The notes beneath the pieces were generated by a model. The model did not search any database. It saw only the letters and a list, made by a program, of their open reading frames with translations, and had not been told where the DNA came from. A program made the position numbers and the translations under genes. 64,000 nucleotides of DNA, from the NCBI GenBank assembly GCA_964633355.1, contig CAZWGO010000005.1, forward strand, positions 1 through 64,000. The letters run 5' to 3'. How positions within the stretch are numbered: the stretch's first letter is position 1; each line of letters begins with the position of its first letter. This DNA is from Micavibrio_B sp964633355. Its GTDB lineage: Bacteria > Pseudomonadota > Alphaproteobacteria > Micavibrionales > Micavibrionaceae. Shown here piece after piece: positions 18,399 through 26,229 of the stretch.

Positions 18399-19394
18399 TT
18401 ATTGTTGGAACAGCTCGTCAGATGGAGTCCAGCCGTCAGCATAGCTATCAGATCTTTTCAACCATTCAGAAATCCGCAGATCCGGTGCGCAACTTTTGCC
18501 CCAATATTCAATAAACAATTTATCATCTAACCTTTGGGCTGCCGCTTGCATTTCATTCTCAATATCTTTTAGAGCCCGTAAAATATAGTTCCCACCGCGA
18601 GTTCCATCTGCTCGAAGCGCCACGCTTCCTGCTGAAAAAAGATCACGCGCCTGAGAACACAAAACACCATGATAGGTTAGAATGTATAACACTACATCGT
18701 CATATTTGTTTTTTGATCGTGAAGATTTTACAATCTGAGGACAAAGCAAGGCAGCTTCAGCACGAAGTTTTCTTTTCTCTTGCTGGTCTAGGTGAATATA
18801 TAACCGCGCTTGCATAGGCAATGTGTGCTGTTGGTCAAATTCATCCTCTAACCACCAAAGCCTTTCGCCCTCTTTTAAACGTCCACGTGCATATTTGCGG
18901 ACATGCTTCATTTTTTCTTCAGGATCAGCTTCTTTGAATTCTTCATATGTTACCCCCATCTTATTGAAGAGAGATTGTTTTGCGCCAATTTCAACTTCAA
19001 ACCGAGGTACATGAGATGTCCTGACATGCATGACGCAATCTTCATATTTCCCCCATTTAACTTCGGGAATACCACCCATCTTACCAAAAATCACATATAT
19101 GTAATTAACTCCTTTTACGCGTAAACCCTCAAAAACACTATTTGCAACACTTCGCCAAGTGTCGTTAGTAGTAAATTTGACCTCAACGCCATATTCCCCC
19201 ATGGCAATATCAGGAAAGCCGTAAGGGTGTGGCTCAAAGTCGATTGCTATTTGTTGATTGCTAACTACTTCTTGAAGAATCTGACGAACTCTGTTTTCAA
19301 AGATCTTAGATTGTGAAAAAGTAGTAGCTCGCGCTTCAGCTGTTAAGCGAAGTACGGTCTCGTTCAGGATATTTTCAAACTCTTGCTGTTCCAA
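18399..19394 (-). CDS. Putative type II restriction endonuclease, PD-(D/E)xK fold
   Basis: A 331-residue protein with PDIAMGEYGVEVKFT near residues 60-75, a textbook PD-x(n)-ExK nuclease core in which the acids bind Mg and the lysine is catalytic. The long remainder is charged and carries a possible DNA-recognition domain; no family beyond the core is recognised. It lies 82 bases after the methyltransferase gene on the same strand and 18 bases before the ATPase gene's end, which makes a restriction partner the simplest reading. It begins with TTG at 19394, with only a weak GAGAG ribosome-binding site. Confidence 0.65.
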   Translation of the reverse strand: MEQQEFENILNETVLRLTAEARATTFSQSKIFENRVRQILQEVVSNQQIAIDFEPHPYGFPDIAMGEYGVEVKFTTNDTWRSVANSVFEGLRVKGVNYIYVIFGKMGGIPEVKWGKYEDCVMHVRTSHVPRFEVEIGAKQSLFNKMGVTYEEFKEADPEEKMKHVRKYARGRLKEGERLWWLEDEFDQQHTLPMQARLYIHLDQQEKRKLRAEAALLCPQIVKSSRSKNKYDDVVLYILTYHGVLCSQARDLFSAGSVALRADGTRGGNYILRALKDIENEMQAAAQRLDDKLFIEYWGKSCAPDLRISEWLKRSDSYADGWTPSDELFQQ

Positions 19395-19475
19395 ATACTG
19401 CTCTCAACTTTTTAAATTGATGCAGCAATTCTAGAACAACAATGAATTTGTGTCTACAGCAACGCTTTACTGATA

Positions 19476-20672
19476 TTAATTCTCGCCAAGAGCATCTGCT
19501 ACTGCTCTGGCTATATGCCATGCGAGAATCGGAGGGACGGCATTTCCGATTTGGCGTTCTGTTTCACGCAATTTGGCATCAAATAAAAAATCGTCAGGAA
19601 AGGATTGAAAACGTGCAGCTTCACGCATGGATATACGGCGCTTTAATTTGTAATGGAATTGAATATTCCCGTGACATTCAGCTCTGATAGTATAGCCAGG
19701 ACGTTCGGCTATTAACTTTCTATTTCCCTGTTCGCCGCTTTTCGCAGCCTTACTCCAGATATGACTGAACTCTGGGTCTTCTTTCATTCTCTCAAGGTCA
19801 GAAATGGCCTCTCTAGCTGTTATCCATGTACGATTATCTCTTTCAGGAGTGGGCGGAACAAAGTTGAATTTTTTGGCCGTTCCTACAATAAAGACCCTCT
19901 CACGAGACTGAGGAACGCCATAGTTAGCGGCATGATATAGCTGATACGAAACATTATAACCAAGACTCTCGAAGTCATTGATAACACGCTCCAGCGATTC
20001 TTTGTTGTGGCGCATAAGGAGACCTTTTACGTTCTCTGCCACAAACACTTTGGGCTTGGTTTGACGAATCGCTTCAACCATTGCACGGTACAAACCACTT
20101 CTCAGGCCCTCAACACCGGCTCCTTTACCATTTACAGATATGTCTTGGCACGGAAATCCACCAATTAAGACATCCGTGCGCTTCGGAAGCGTTTTGAGAG
20201 CCTCCCAAATATCGCCGCAAATAATGTCGTGACCTAAATTCTTCTTATATGTTCTACAAGCTGCCGCATTAATGTCATTTGCCCAAACTATTTCAAAAGG
20301 AAGAGCGTCATATTCTCTTCCAAAAATTTCGAAATCTCCTCTGAAGCCTAAGTCCATTCCACCACAGCCAGAAAATAGCGATATCACCTTATGTTTTTTT
20401 AGATTCCCATTCTTTGTTTTATTAACGGGACTGACAATTGGATGATTTATTGGGCGGGGCAGAAACATAGAATCAACAAAATGCCCCCCATTTAAACTTT
20501 GCTGCTCTATCCACGCATCAATATCGCGCCGACGAAAACGCCAAGCCCCACCCACTTTGAAGCCAGGAATTTTATTTTCAGAAGCAAGCCTATAGGCTGT
20601 TTTTTCATTTAATTTCAAATAGTCAGCAACATCCTTGATGGTGATGATATCTTCTTTTTGTGCGACTGACAT
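19476..20672 (-). CDS. DNA cytosine-5 methyltransferase with N-terminal excisionase-type HTH
   Basis: A 398-residue fusion. Residues about 8-60 form a helix-turn-helix of the excisionase/MerR kind (IKDVADYLKLNEKTAYRLAS followed by GGAWRFRRRDIDAWI). After a linker comes a C5-methyltransferase: motif I SLFSGCGGMDLGF, motif IV GGFPCQDIS with the catalytic Cys, ENV in motif VI, QSRERVFIVG in motif VIII and GNAVPP in motif X. It methylates cytosine to protect against the downstream endonuclease. Start 20672 has AGGAGA. The HTH may autoregulate the operon, as N-terminal HTH regions do in some other C5-methyltransferases. The target-recognition region between VIII and X is short. Confidence 0.85.
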   Translation of the reverse strand: MSVAQKEDIITIKDVADYLKLNEKTAYRLASENKIPGFKVGGAWRFRRRDIDAWIEQQSLNGGHFVDSMFLPRPINHPIVSPVNKTKNGNLKKHKVISLFSGCGGMDLGFRGDFEIFGREYDALPFEIVWANDINAAACRTYKKNLGHDIICGDIWEALKTLPKRTDVLIGGFPCQDISVNGKGAGVEGLRSGLYRAMVEAIRQTKPKVFVAENVKGLLMRHNKESLERVINDFESLGYNVSYQLYHAANYGVPQSRERVFIVGTAKKFNFVPPTPERDNRTWITAREAISDLERMKEDPEFSHIWSKAAKSGEQGNRKLIAERPGYTIRAECHGNIQFHYKLKRRISMREAARFQSFPDDFLFDAKLRETERQIGNAVPPILAWHIARAVADALGEN

Positions 20673-20741
20673 ATAAACTCTCCTGCGTTTTCTATGAGAA
20701 AATAGAGGAAAAAGGAAGAAACAGCAAGTGCTACTACACAA

Positions 20742-20978
20742 TTATGGGCAGCTTTTTTTGATTTGTGTGCGCAGCAATCCATAATCTTGCACCGCAACCG
20801 GAAAAGCCGCATTGGCTGCCGCGACTTCTATTTCATCCGCCAGTTTGCGCTGAAATTCGCGGCTATATTCCTTGATTGGCGGGCATGTCGTAGCAGAGTT
20901 AGAATTTGCCCCTGCGCAGGCGGTCAACAAGCTCACCGCGAGTACGGGGAGCATCCAGCGTGGCACGAAGTTGCGCAT
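20742..20978 (-). CDS. Outer spanin lipoprotein, Rz1-like
   Basis: A 78-residue lipoprotein with lipobox LLTAC (Cys21) after MRNFVPRWMLPVLAVS. Rz1-type proteins sit in the outer membrane and, joined to the inner spanin, fuse the membranes at the last step of phage lysis. Its first 80 bases overlap the end of the Rz-like gene in another frame, the classic spanin arrangement. It is the last lysis gene; the defence cargo starts about 70 bases further on. Confidence 0.75.
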   Translation of the reverse strand: MRNFVPRWMLPVLAVSLLTACAGANSNSATTCPPIKEYSREFQRKLADEIEVAAANAAFPVAVQDYGLLRTQIKKSCP

Positions 20979-21138
20979 CTTTTACCTCTATGATTTTCTT
21001 GAGTTGATCATTGCGTTCGGCATTGCGTCCTGTCTGGCGTGCGCCAAACAGGACGGTCAGCACTGTAAGTCCAGCCACACCCCATGCTATGAGGCGCAGC
21101 ACATGACTGGACAACCAGCTTTTGAGAATTTCCAACAT
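20899..21138 (-). CDS. Inner spanin, Rz-like
   Basis: A 79-residue protein with an N-terminal membrane segment (VLRLIAWGVAGLTVLTVLFG) followed by a coiled-coil-prone periplasmic domain (GRNAERNDQLKKIIEVKDAQ). Its ATG overlaps the stop of the endolysin-like gene as ATGA (21136-21140). The open frame extends to 21222, but the upstream part is the endolysin gene in another frame. With the overlapping Rz1-like lipoprotein it makes a two-component spanin. Confidence 0.72.
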   Translation of the reverse strand: MLEILKSWLSSHVLRLIAWGVAGLTVLTVLFGARQTGRNAERNDQLKKIIEVKDAQLRATLDAPRTRGELVDRLRRGKF

Positions 21139-21797
21139 CAGCGAAGCCCTTTCCGATGGTCGTCGATACGCGCCCACAGCATTACTCCGATGCCAATCAA
21201 AGTGACGACCAGCAATGCCCATTTCGCAACTTCTAGATATGGCGCGATAGCCAGCAATGCGCTTGTCGCAGGTTCCAGCGTTTCCTGCATCGCTTCAATT
21301 GCCCCAGCACCCAGCGTACCTGCCGTGGCAACCTGACCACCCTTGACGGTACGAGAGGACTGCAGGTTCTGCTGTTTCGGCTCCACCCCAGCCAATACCA
21401 GCGCCTTGGTGATTTCAGCGTCGCTGTACGGTTGTTGCCCATTTTCATGCTGGATGATGGCTTCCACCACCGGCTTCAAATGGTCGAAGCGATGCATGTC
21501 CAGCGTTTGCAACGGGGAGAACCCCGTATGGCGGGCGACCGACTGGATGTAGGCCTTGGTGTTGTTTTCCACCGCAGGAGCCCAGCGCCCGATGATCGTT
21601 TCAATCGTGCAGAGACCGTGCTTGTCCTGATAGGTGATGAGCAGACGCGCCAGGGCGCGGATGCCGTAAACAGCAGATTGGAACGTGAAAAACTCACGGT
21701 CAGTTTGATCTTTGGCAAGCCCCTGCCAGGGATCGCCATTTCGGCGGATATTGCCAGGGTTGTGATTGCGGATGCCGCGAGGCTGTTTAGTGGTCAT
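21138..21797 (-). CDS. Phage P5-like lysin/structural protein with C-terminal membrane segment
   Basis: A 219-residue protein. The N-terminal half begins GIRNHNPGNIRRNGDPWQGL, the signature of proteins annotated as phage structural protein P5, a peptidoglycan-active group. Residues after 130 are a linker, and a hydrophobic helix (VAKWALLVVTLIGIGVMLW) lies near the C-terminus, ending RIDDHRKGLR. Given that Rz and Rz1 follow directly, it is the best endolysin candidate; the membrane segment would tether it. It is preceded by an intrinsic terminator, so it may have its own promoter. Confidence 0.7.
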   Translation of the reverse strand: MTTKQPRGIRNHNPGNIRRNGDPWQGLAKDQTDREFFTFQSAVYGIRALARLLITYQDKHGLCTIETIIGRWAPAVENNTKAYIQSVARHTGFSPLQTLDMHRFDHLKPVVEAIIQHENGQQPYSDAEITKALVLAGVEPKQQNLQSSRTVKGGQVATAGTLGAGAIEAMQETLEPATSALLAIAPYLEVAKWALLVVTLIGIGVMLWARIDDHRKGLR

Positions 21798-21820
21798 GGT
21801 CTTTCTCCTTTGTTGAAATG

Positions 21821-21848
21821 AAAAAATCCGCCCGTTGCGGGGCGGCTT
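21821..21848 (-). terminator. Rho-independent terminator before the lysis genes
   Basis: On the minus strand CCGCCC and GGGCGG arms around a short loop are followed by six Ts. It lies between the DUF6127 gene and the endolysin-like gene, so transcription of the lysis cassette needs read-through, antitermination or its own promoter. Confidence 0.8.
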
Positions 21849-21868
21849 GGAAAAGCGTGTCGGTGTAT

Positions 21869-22162
21869 TTATCGGTGGAAGATAATGCCTCCCTTGGCGG
21901 CAATGCCCGCCACCAGCAGAGCAAGAATCCCCACCGTGACCCAGCGCACCAGCGTTTGCAGGAATGTCCGCTGCATGACTTTGATAGAGCCAGCCAGATC
22001 ACGCAGGGTGCGGATATCATTGGCGGCATCTTCATCGGCAAGACCAACTTCTTTCAGGGCTTTTCTTGCCCCACGACACGCGGCCTGTTCCAGCAGGGTT
22101 TCAAATTCGCTGCGCGGAATGACGATCATGTCCTCCCGCTGCGGTGGTTTTGCAGCAGACAT
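21869..22162 (-). CDS. DUF6127 family protein, possible holin
   Basis: A 97-residue protein of the DUF6127 type found beside tail and lysis genes in alphaproteobacterial prophages. The N-terminal two thirds are soluble (MIVIPRSEFETLLEQAACRG and a helical stretch) and the C-terminus has one membrane segment, LVRWVTVGILALLVAGIAAK. A single helix at the C-terminus and its place before the lysin make a holin-like role possible. ATG 22162 has AAGGAG seven bases upstream; a GTG one codon earlier is closer than usual. Confidence 0.6.
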   Translation of the reverse strand: MSAAKPPQREDMIVIPRSEFETLLEQAACRGARKALKEVGLADEDAANDIRTLRDLAGSIKVMQRTFLQTLVRWVTVGILALLVAGIAAKGGIIFHR

Positions 22163-22183
22163 CACTTTTCTCCTTTTAAAGTT

Positions 22184-24436
22184 TTACTGGTCGGCGGTAT
22201 GGACGAGCGGGTTTTCTACCACCGCCGATATTTCAATGATTTCCCCGCGCGGGCGCACGGACAGAACCCGCGCAAGCACGCCCCAATGCTCACCGATACC
22301 GAATGAAAAATGTGTGCGCTCTTCCTCCGTGCCTGTGTAGGGCGTAAAATCGATCTCCTCCAAAAGCTGGAGCTGGTAGGCACTTCCTCCCGCAGAAACC
22401 ATCCATGGGCCGCTTAAAGAGCCATCCTTCCGGCGTAACACCACATAATGCGTTCCAGCATCGCCAAAGGTCACAGGTTCGGACAGGGACAGCACGGGGG
22501 CGTTATAAGCCAGAATGTCACCGGCTTCGCCCCAGCGCGGCATATCATGGGAAATCGCAATCAGATCGCCATAGGTCGGAATCATGCCCTCCAGCTCGGT
22601 GCGGAACGATACAATGCGCCGCCGATAGCGGTTGGCCGCCGCCATGTACATGCCCTCGCGGATGGCGTGATTTTTATCGGTGCATCCAAACAGCGATACA
22701 CTTGCGGGCTGTTCTCCAGCGCTGTCCGAAAGGCTGGCAATGATTTCATCCTGTTTCCATGTCTTCTGGTTAAAAAACTCGACCTTGACGCTATCGGCGG
22801 TGTCATCGCCTGGCATCACGAAGTCGATCTTGAAGCTGCCTTTGACGATATTGCGCGGTGAAAACATGGCCACGGGAAGAGTGCGCGGCTCGTCCCGCAC
22901 AAACCGCACCAGTCCACCCTGCAGGAACGGGATAGCACGGCCACAGCGTGCGACTTGCGTCAGCGCGTCCCACACGGTCAGTTTGCGGTCAAAAACCCCG
23001 TTAAACGTGTCACCGCGTGCCGTCCAGATCACATCCAGCGCCACCAGCGCCGATAGATCAACACGGGCATCGGCCAGTTTCGCGCCGTAATTGGCTTTCA
23101 GAATATCGGCCATCGCCCAGGCAACCGAGCGCGTCGGCTGCAAAGCACTCCAGCCCGTATTGGGATTCCATGTCTTCAGCTTGCGGGTAACAATGCAGTT
23201 GACCATGCGGGAAGAACGCTGCGACAGGTTGTCGGTCGCCCGCATTTTCATGGCCAGCATCGTAATATTTCCGAAATCAGACTCTCCGACCAGATGCGAT
23301 TTCAAAGCGCTCCAGTTGATGTCGTTCCCAGCGCGTGCAGAATTATCCTTGGCATTGGTGCGCAAGGCCTGGACTTCATATCGTCCCGCTGCGACCGGAT
23401 ATTTGTAAGTCTTGCGAATAGCCGTATTGGTGGCCGCCGTGTGCGTTTCTGTGGCCAGCGTTGCCCATGCGCCCAGCGCATTGCCCTCATCGTCAATCAG
23501 GCGTGCCTGGACTTCCCACGACACGGTGCGACTGCTCAAACCACCGCTGTCATTGGCGTAATAAAGTCCTTTGGGCATGACGATATCCAGCGCCAACAGA
23601 TCTGTCGTGGTTTCGGTTGGATTGGCCACAAACGGGCCGACCCAATCCCCGCCATCGGCGATAGGGAGCAATTCCTGCCCAGCGATTTCAGGGGCGGTGA
23701 CCACATCCGTATCCAGCAGCGTTACTGTTCCGCCAGGTGGGATGATTTCGTAACTAATCTCTTCAAATGAGCTGATCGGCGTATCCTCAATGCAGATTTT
23801 CTCAACATCGTATTCACCCTGGCCGATGACGTGGAGCTGGTAGAGATATTGTTCGTTGTCCTCAAATTCCGAATATGGCGCAGCCCCAAAATCGGGATAG
23901 ATAATGTGGCGGCCATAAATGACAGGTATTGGTTCTCCCAGACGTGCCTGATTACCCTGTGCCTGAATGGAATAGGTCGGGCTTGGCGCAGTCGGGTTGT
24001 AACTTATGCCGGAGCTGGGAGATGGCGGCGGGATCAGGGCGTTCACCAACACGGAGCCTGCCAAGGCCACGCCTGCTGTCAGCAGCGATATTCCCACAGT
24101 GCTTGTCACACCCATGGCCGCACCCAGTGCCGCGCCTGCATAAGGTGCGGCCACCATCACGGCAATACTCAAAACGGCGCGGAAAATCTTCCCGCCACCA
24201 CCACCGCCTTGCGGCAGGGTGATAAAGGCGATCACCGTTTCCTTCTGCACGATGACCATTGGCCAATCTTTGCGCAGCACAGGCTCACCATCCACGATGC
24301 AAATGGTGGGCTTGGAAAATTCTGCAATGCCGCGCTCATCCAGCCAGCCGCGAATGGTCTGCCCGATGCGGGGCGTGAACAGATCGACGTTTTTATGCAG
24401 ATGGAACGGATTATGATGGATGGCGACTTGTGCCAT
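22184..24436 (-). CDS. Tail tip host-specificity protein, TipJ/gpJ type
   Basis: A 750-residue protein at the tail tip that contacts the host surface. It has the layout of the TipJ family: N-terminal domain HHNPFHLHKNVDLFTPRIGQ, a glycine-rich turn LPQGGGGGGKIFRA followed by a hydrophobic stretch (AAPYAGAALGAAMGVTSTVG), the conserved PIPVIYGRHIIYPDFGA segment, then beta-rich tail domains. It is shorter than lambda gpJ, as usual for TipJ. It lies directly after the NlpC/P60 gene, as J follows K and I in lambda. Confidence 0.85.
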   Translation of the reverse strand: MAQVAIHHNPFHLHKNVDLFTPRIGQTIRGWLDERGIAEFSKPTICIVDGEPVLRKDWPMVIVQKETVIAFITLPQGGGGGGKIFRAVLSIAVMVAAPYAGAALGAAMGVTSTVGISLLTAGVALAGSVLVNALIPPPSPSSGISYNPTAPSPTYSIQAQGNQARLGEPIPVIYGRHIIYPDFGAAPYSEFEDNEQYLYQLHVIGQGEYDVEKICIEDTPISSFEEISYEIIPPGGTVTLLDTDVVTAPEIAGQELLPIADGGDWVGPFVANPTETTTDLLALDIVMPKGLYYANDSGGLSSRTVSWEVQARLIDDEGNALGAWATLATETHTAATNTAIRKTYKYPVAAGRYEVQALRTNAKDNSARAGNDINWSALKSHLVGESDFGNITMLAMKMRATDNLSQRSSRMVNCIVTRKLKTWNPNTGWSALQPTRSVAWAMADILKANYGAKLADARVDLSALVALDVIWTARGDTFNGVFDRKLTVWDALTQVARCGRAIPFLQGGLVRFVRDEPRTLPVAMFSPRNIVKGSFKIDFVMPGDDTADSVKVEFFNQKTWKQDEIIASLSDSAGEQPASVSLFGCTDKNHAIREGMYMAAANRYRRRIVSFRTELEGMIPTYGDLIAISHDMPRWGEAGDILAYNAPVLSLSEPVTFGDAGTHYVVLRRKDGSLSGPWMVSAGGSAYQLQLLEEIDFTPYTGTEEERTHFSFGIGEHWGVLARVLSVRPRGEIIEISAVVENPLVHTADQ

Positions 24437-24439
24437 AGA

Positions 24440-24862
24440 TTATCCCTCGATGTGTCGGTAATAATTCTCGATCTTCCAGCCGGTCATGTTCAGATTGTTC
24501 AGGCTTTGAAACACGACCCCAGCGCCCTGCACGGCATGCAGAATGCCGCCACCGTCCACATCCAGCCAAACCCCGACATGGATGGGGTGGCGGGACTGGC
24601 GCAGTAGCGCAACATCGCCTTCTTTCGGCGTTGCCACCGTGTGCCAGTTTTGTCGTTCGGGATGATCGCGCATGGTGCGGATCAGGGTTTTCATGTCGTT
24701 TTCCGCAACGGGAATGATGGACAAATCATGGCCGTAAAGCCGTCTTTGCACCGCCACAACCAGACCCCAGCAATCGTAGGCATCCGGCCCGTCCGAGGCG
24801 ACGACCCACGGTTTTCCGATGTATTCTTGTGCCCAAAAAGTGTTATTCATATTTGTATCCAT
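24440..24862 (-). CDS. NlpC/P60-type tail peptidase, gpK-like
   Basis: A 140-residue cysteine peptidase thought to cleave peptidoglycan during DNA injection. The catalytic Cys is in DAYDCWGLVV (about residue 31), the His in HPIHVGVWLD and a third polar residue in ILHAVQG. GDVALLR is the usual strand before the His. It is in lambda K position, four bases before the TipJ gene. The start may be Met1 or Met5. Confidence 0.8.
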   Translation of the reverse strand: MDTNMNNTFWAQEYIGKPWVVASDGPDAYDCWGLVVAVQRRLYGHDLSIIPVAENDMKTLIRTMRDHPERQNWHTVATPKEGDVALLRQSRHPIHVGVWLDVDGGGILHAVQGAGVVFQSLNNLNMTGWKIENYYRHIEG

Positions 24863-24883
24863 TTTTAATTAAGGGGGAATCAA

Positions 24884-25216
24884 ATGGCTAAAAAAATTAG
24901 TGCAGCAAGAAAGAAGCTTCTCATCAAATTAGAGTCACTCATTGGAAATGAATGCTATAATAGCAATATCCAAAATTGGGGCCCTTATGGCGTGTTTGAA
25001 GGTTCTGGACGTGAGTTTAGATACCCTATTACTTTTCGTGACTCTGAAAATGAAAAGTTTAAAAGGAGGCACGTAGAATCTGATATTGATGCTAAATCCC
25101 TACTTGGTGGATATTATGCCTTCGGTGCAAATGAACTACATATCATGGCAGGCTTGGAAAGGGTTTTACTATTTCTCGAAGAAGAATATGGGTTTAAACC
25201 TGAAAAACTTAAATAA
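24884..25216 (+). CDS. Hypothetical protein, plus-strand moron
   Basis: A 110-residue basic protein starting MAKKISAARKKLLIKLESLI, with no recognised family, membrane segment or signal peptide. It is the only plus-strand gene in the tail module, is visibly richer in A and T than its neighbours, and has a strong AAGGGGG site. These are the marks of a moron, a gene added late to a phage that is often expressed in the lysogen. The 17-base gap to the next gene leaves little room for a terminator. Confidence 0.6.
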   Translation: MAKKISAARKKLLIKLESLIGNECYNSNIQNWGPYGVFEGSGREFRYPITFRDSENEKFKRRHVESDIDAKSLLGGYYAFGANELHIMAGLERVLLFLEEEYGFKPEKLK

Positions 25217-25232
25217 TTCATCGCGCCATCTC

Positions 25233-25775
25233 CTATCTTGTGAGGCCCGAAAAGCGCAAAGCGTTATAGGTTTCAGACGGAAACGCCTTATTGCCAACAT
25301 CCAGCATGCGAGCGCGGCCTGTGACGCGTGATGTGTCGGCACTCACCTCCGTCAGCACCAGCGTGAACGGCGGCTCCATCTGCGGCCCTTCCAAATCGTC
25401 AGACAAATACGGACGATAAGTAACCTCGATCTTGCTTTGGCTATCGGAAGCCGCGTCCAGGTGCTTGACGATTTCGCGGCTGGCATTGTCCAACGTGATC
25501 GAGATTTCCGGCACGGGCGCGGTGTCGATGGGTGGCAATTCCAGATCAAAGCCCATGGCGATAAACGTCACCATTGCGCCTGCATTTAAAGGTGCGCCAG
25601 CCTCCAACCGTGCCGTCAAATCCTGATTATCCCGCACCACCCGAATGGCGATGGGCTGGTTATCGTCATCCAAAAAAGAAGGATGACGCAATTCCAGTGT
25701 ATGCAGGATGACGACATCGCTGGGCGCAGAAGCATAAGCCTCGCGCAGTGCTTCACTGAGCAAGGTATTAGGCAT
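25233..25775 (-). CDS. DUF1833 phage tail protein
   Basis: A 180-residue protein starting MPNTLLSEALREAYASAPSD, with HTLELRHPSF and a FDLELPPIDTAPVPEISITL segment typical of DUF1833 proteins of siphophage tails. By order (between the fibre cassette and NlpC/P60) it takes the place of lambda gpL, a tail-tip protein. The ATG at 25775 overlaps the upstream gene by 8 bases; the frame extends to 25814 but without a better site. Confidence 0.7.
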   Translation of the reverse strand: MPNTLLSEALREAYASAPSDVVILHTLELRHPSFLDDDNQPIAIRVVRDNQDLTARLEAGAPLNAGAMVTFIAMGFDLELPPIDTAPVPEISITLDNASREIVKHLDAASDSQSKIEVTYRPYLSDDLEGPQMEPPFTLVLTEVSADTSRVTGRARMLDVGNKAFPSETYNALRFSGLTR

Positions 25776-26217
25776 GGTCAGTTTCCCATGCTTGCTCCGT
25801 GAAATAATCAACAAAAACGCCGTCGATCAAAGAGGCTTCGATAGCATCGGAACGCAGCCGGATATCTTGAACTTGCAGCAAAAGCTGTTCAGCCTTTTGC
25901 AGGCGCTCCTGCTGCTGTTCATCCAGCTTCTCCAGCTTGCCTAGCAAATAAATATCGACCAGCGCATTTTGCTGCTTCCATTGCGGCGCAACTTCCAAAA
26001 TGCGCCGACTGGCTTCTTCCTTAACCTGCCGAATGATCTGGCTGTGCTTGTAAATCAGCTCAATATCCTCATCGGCGATTTTGCCACCGGACGGAATATC
26101 CTCCTTTTCGGCAAAGGCGTAATAATTGCGACCATCAATTTCAGCCAAATGAATGGGTGCAAGTTCGCTTTCGGCAAAGCGTACGGCTTTGCCGTTCACA
26201 TAGGAACGGATTGTCAT
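25768..26217 (-). CDS. Hypothetical tail-fibre-linked protein
   Basis: A 149-residue soluble protein, highly charged, with a helical C-terminal half (RRILEVAPQWKQQNALVDIY followed by KLDEQQQERLQKAEQLLLQV). The WKQQN phrase resembles tail-fibre assembly or DUF4376-type domains, but I cannot name the family. It follows the RCC1 fibre gene by 12 bases and overlaps the DUF1833 gene, so a chaperone or fibre-assembly role is the likely one. Confidence 0.55.
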   Translation of the reverse strand: MTIRSYVNGKAVRFAESELAPIHLAEIDGRNYYAFAEKEDIPSGGKIADEDIELIYKHSQIIRQVKEEASRRILEVAPQWKQQNALVDIYLLGKLEKLDEQQQERLQKAEQLLLQVQDIRLRSDAIEASLIDGVFVDYFTEQAWETDHA

Positions 26218-26229
26218 GATTTTTTCTCC

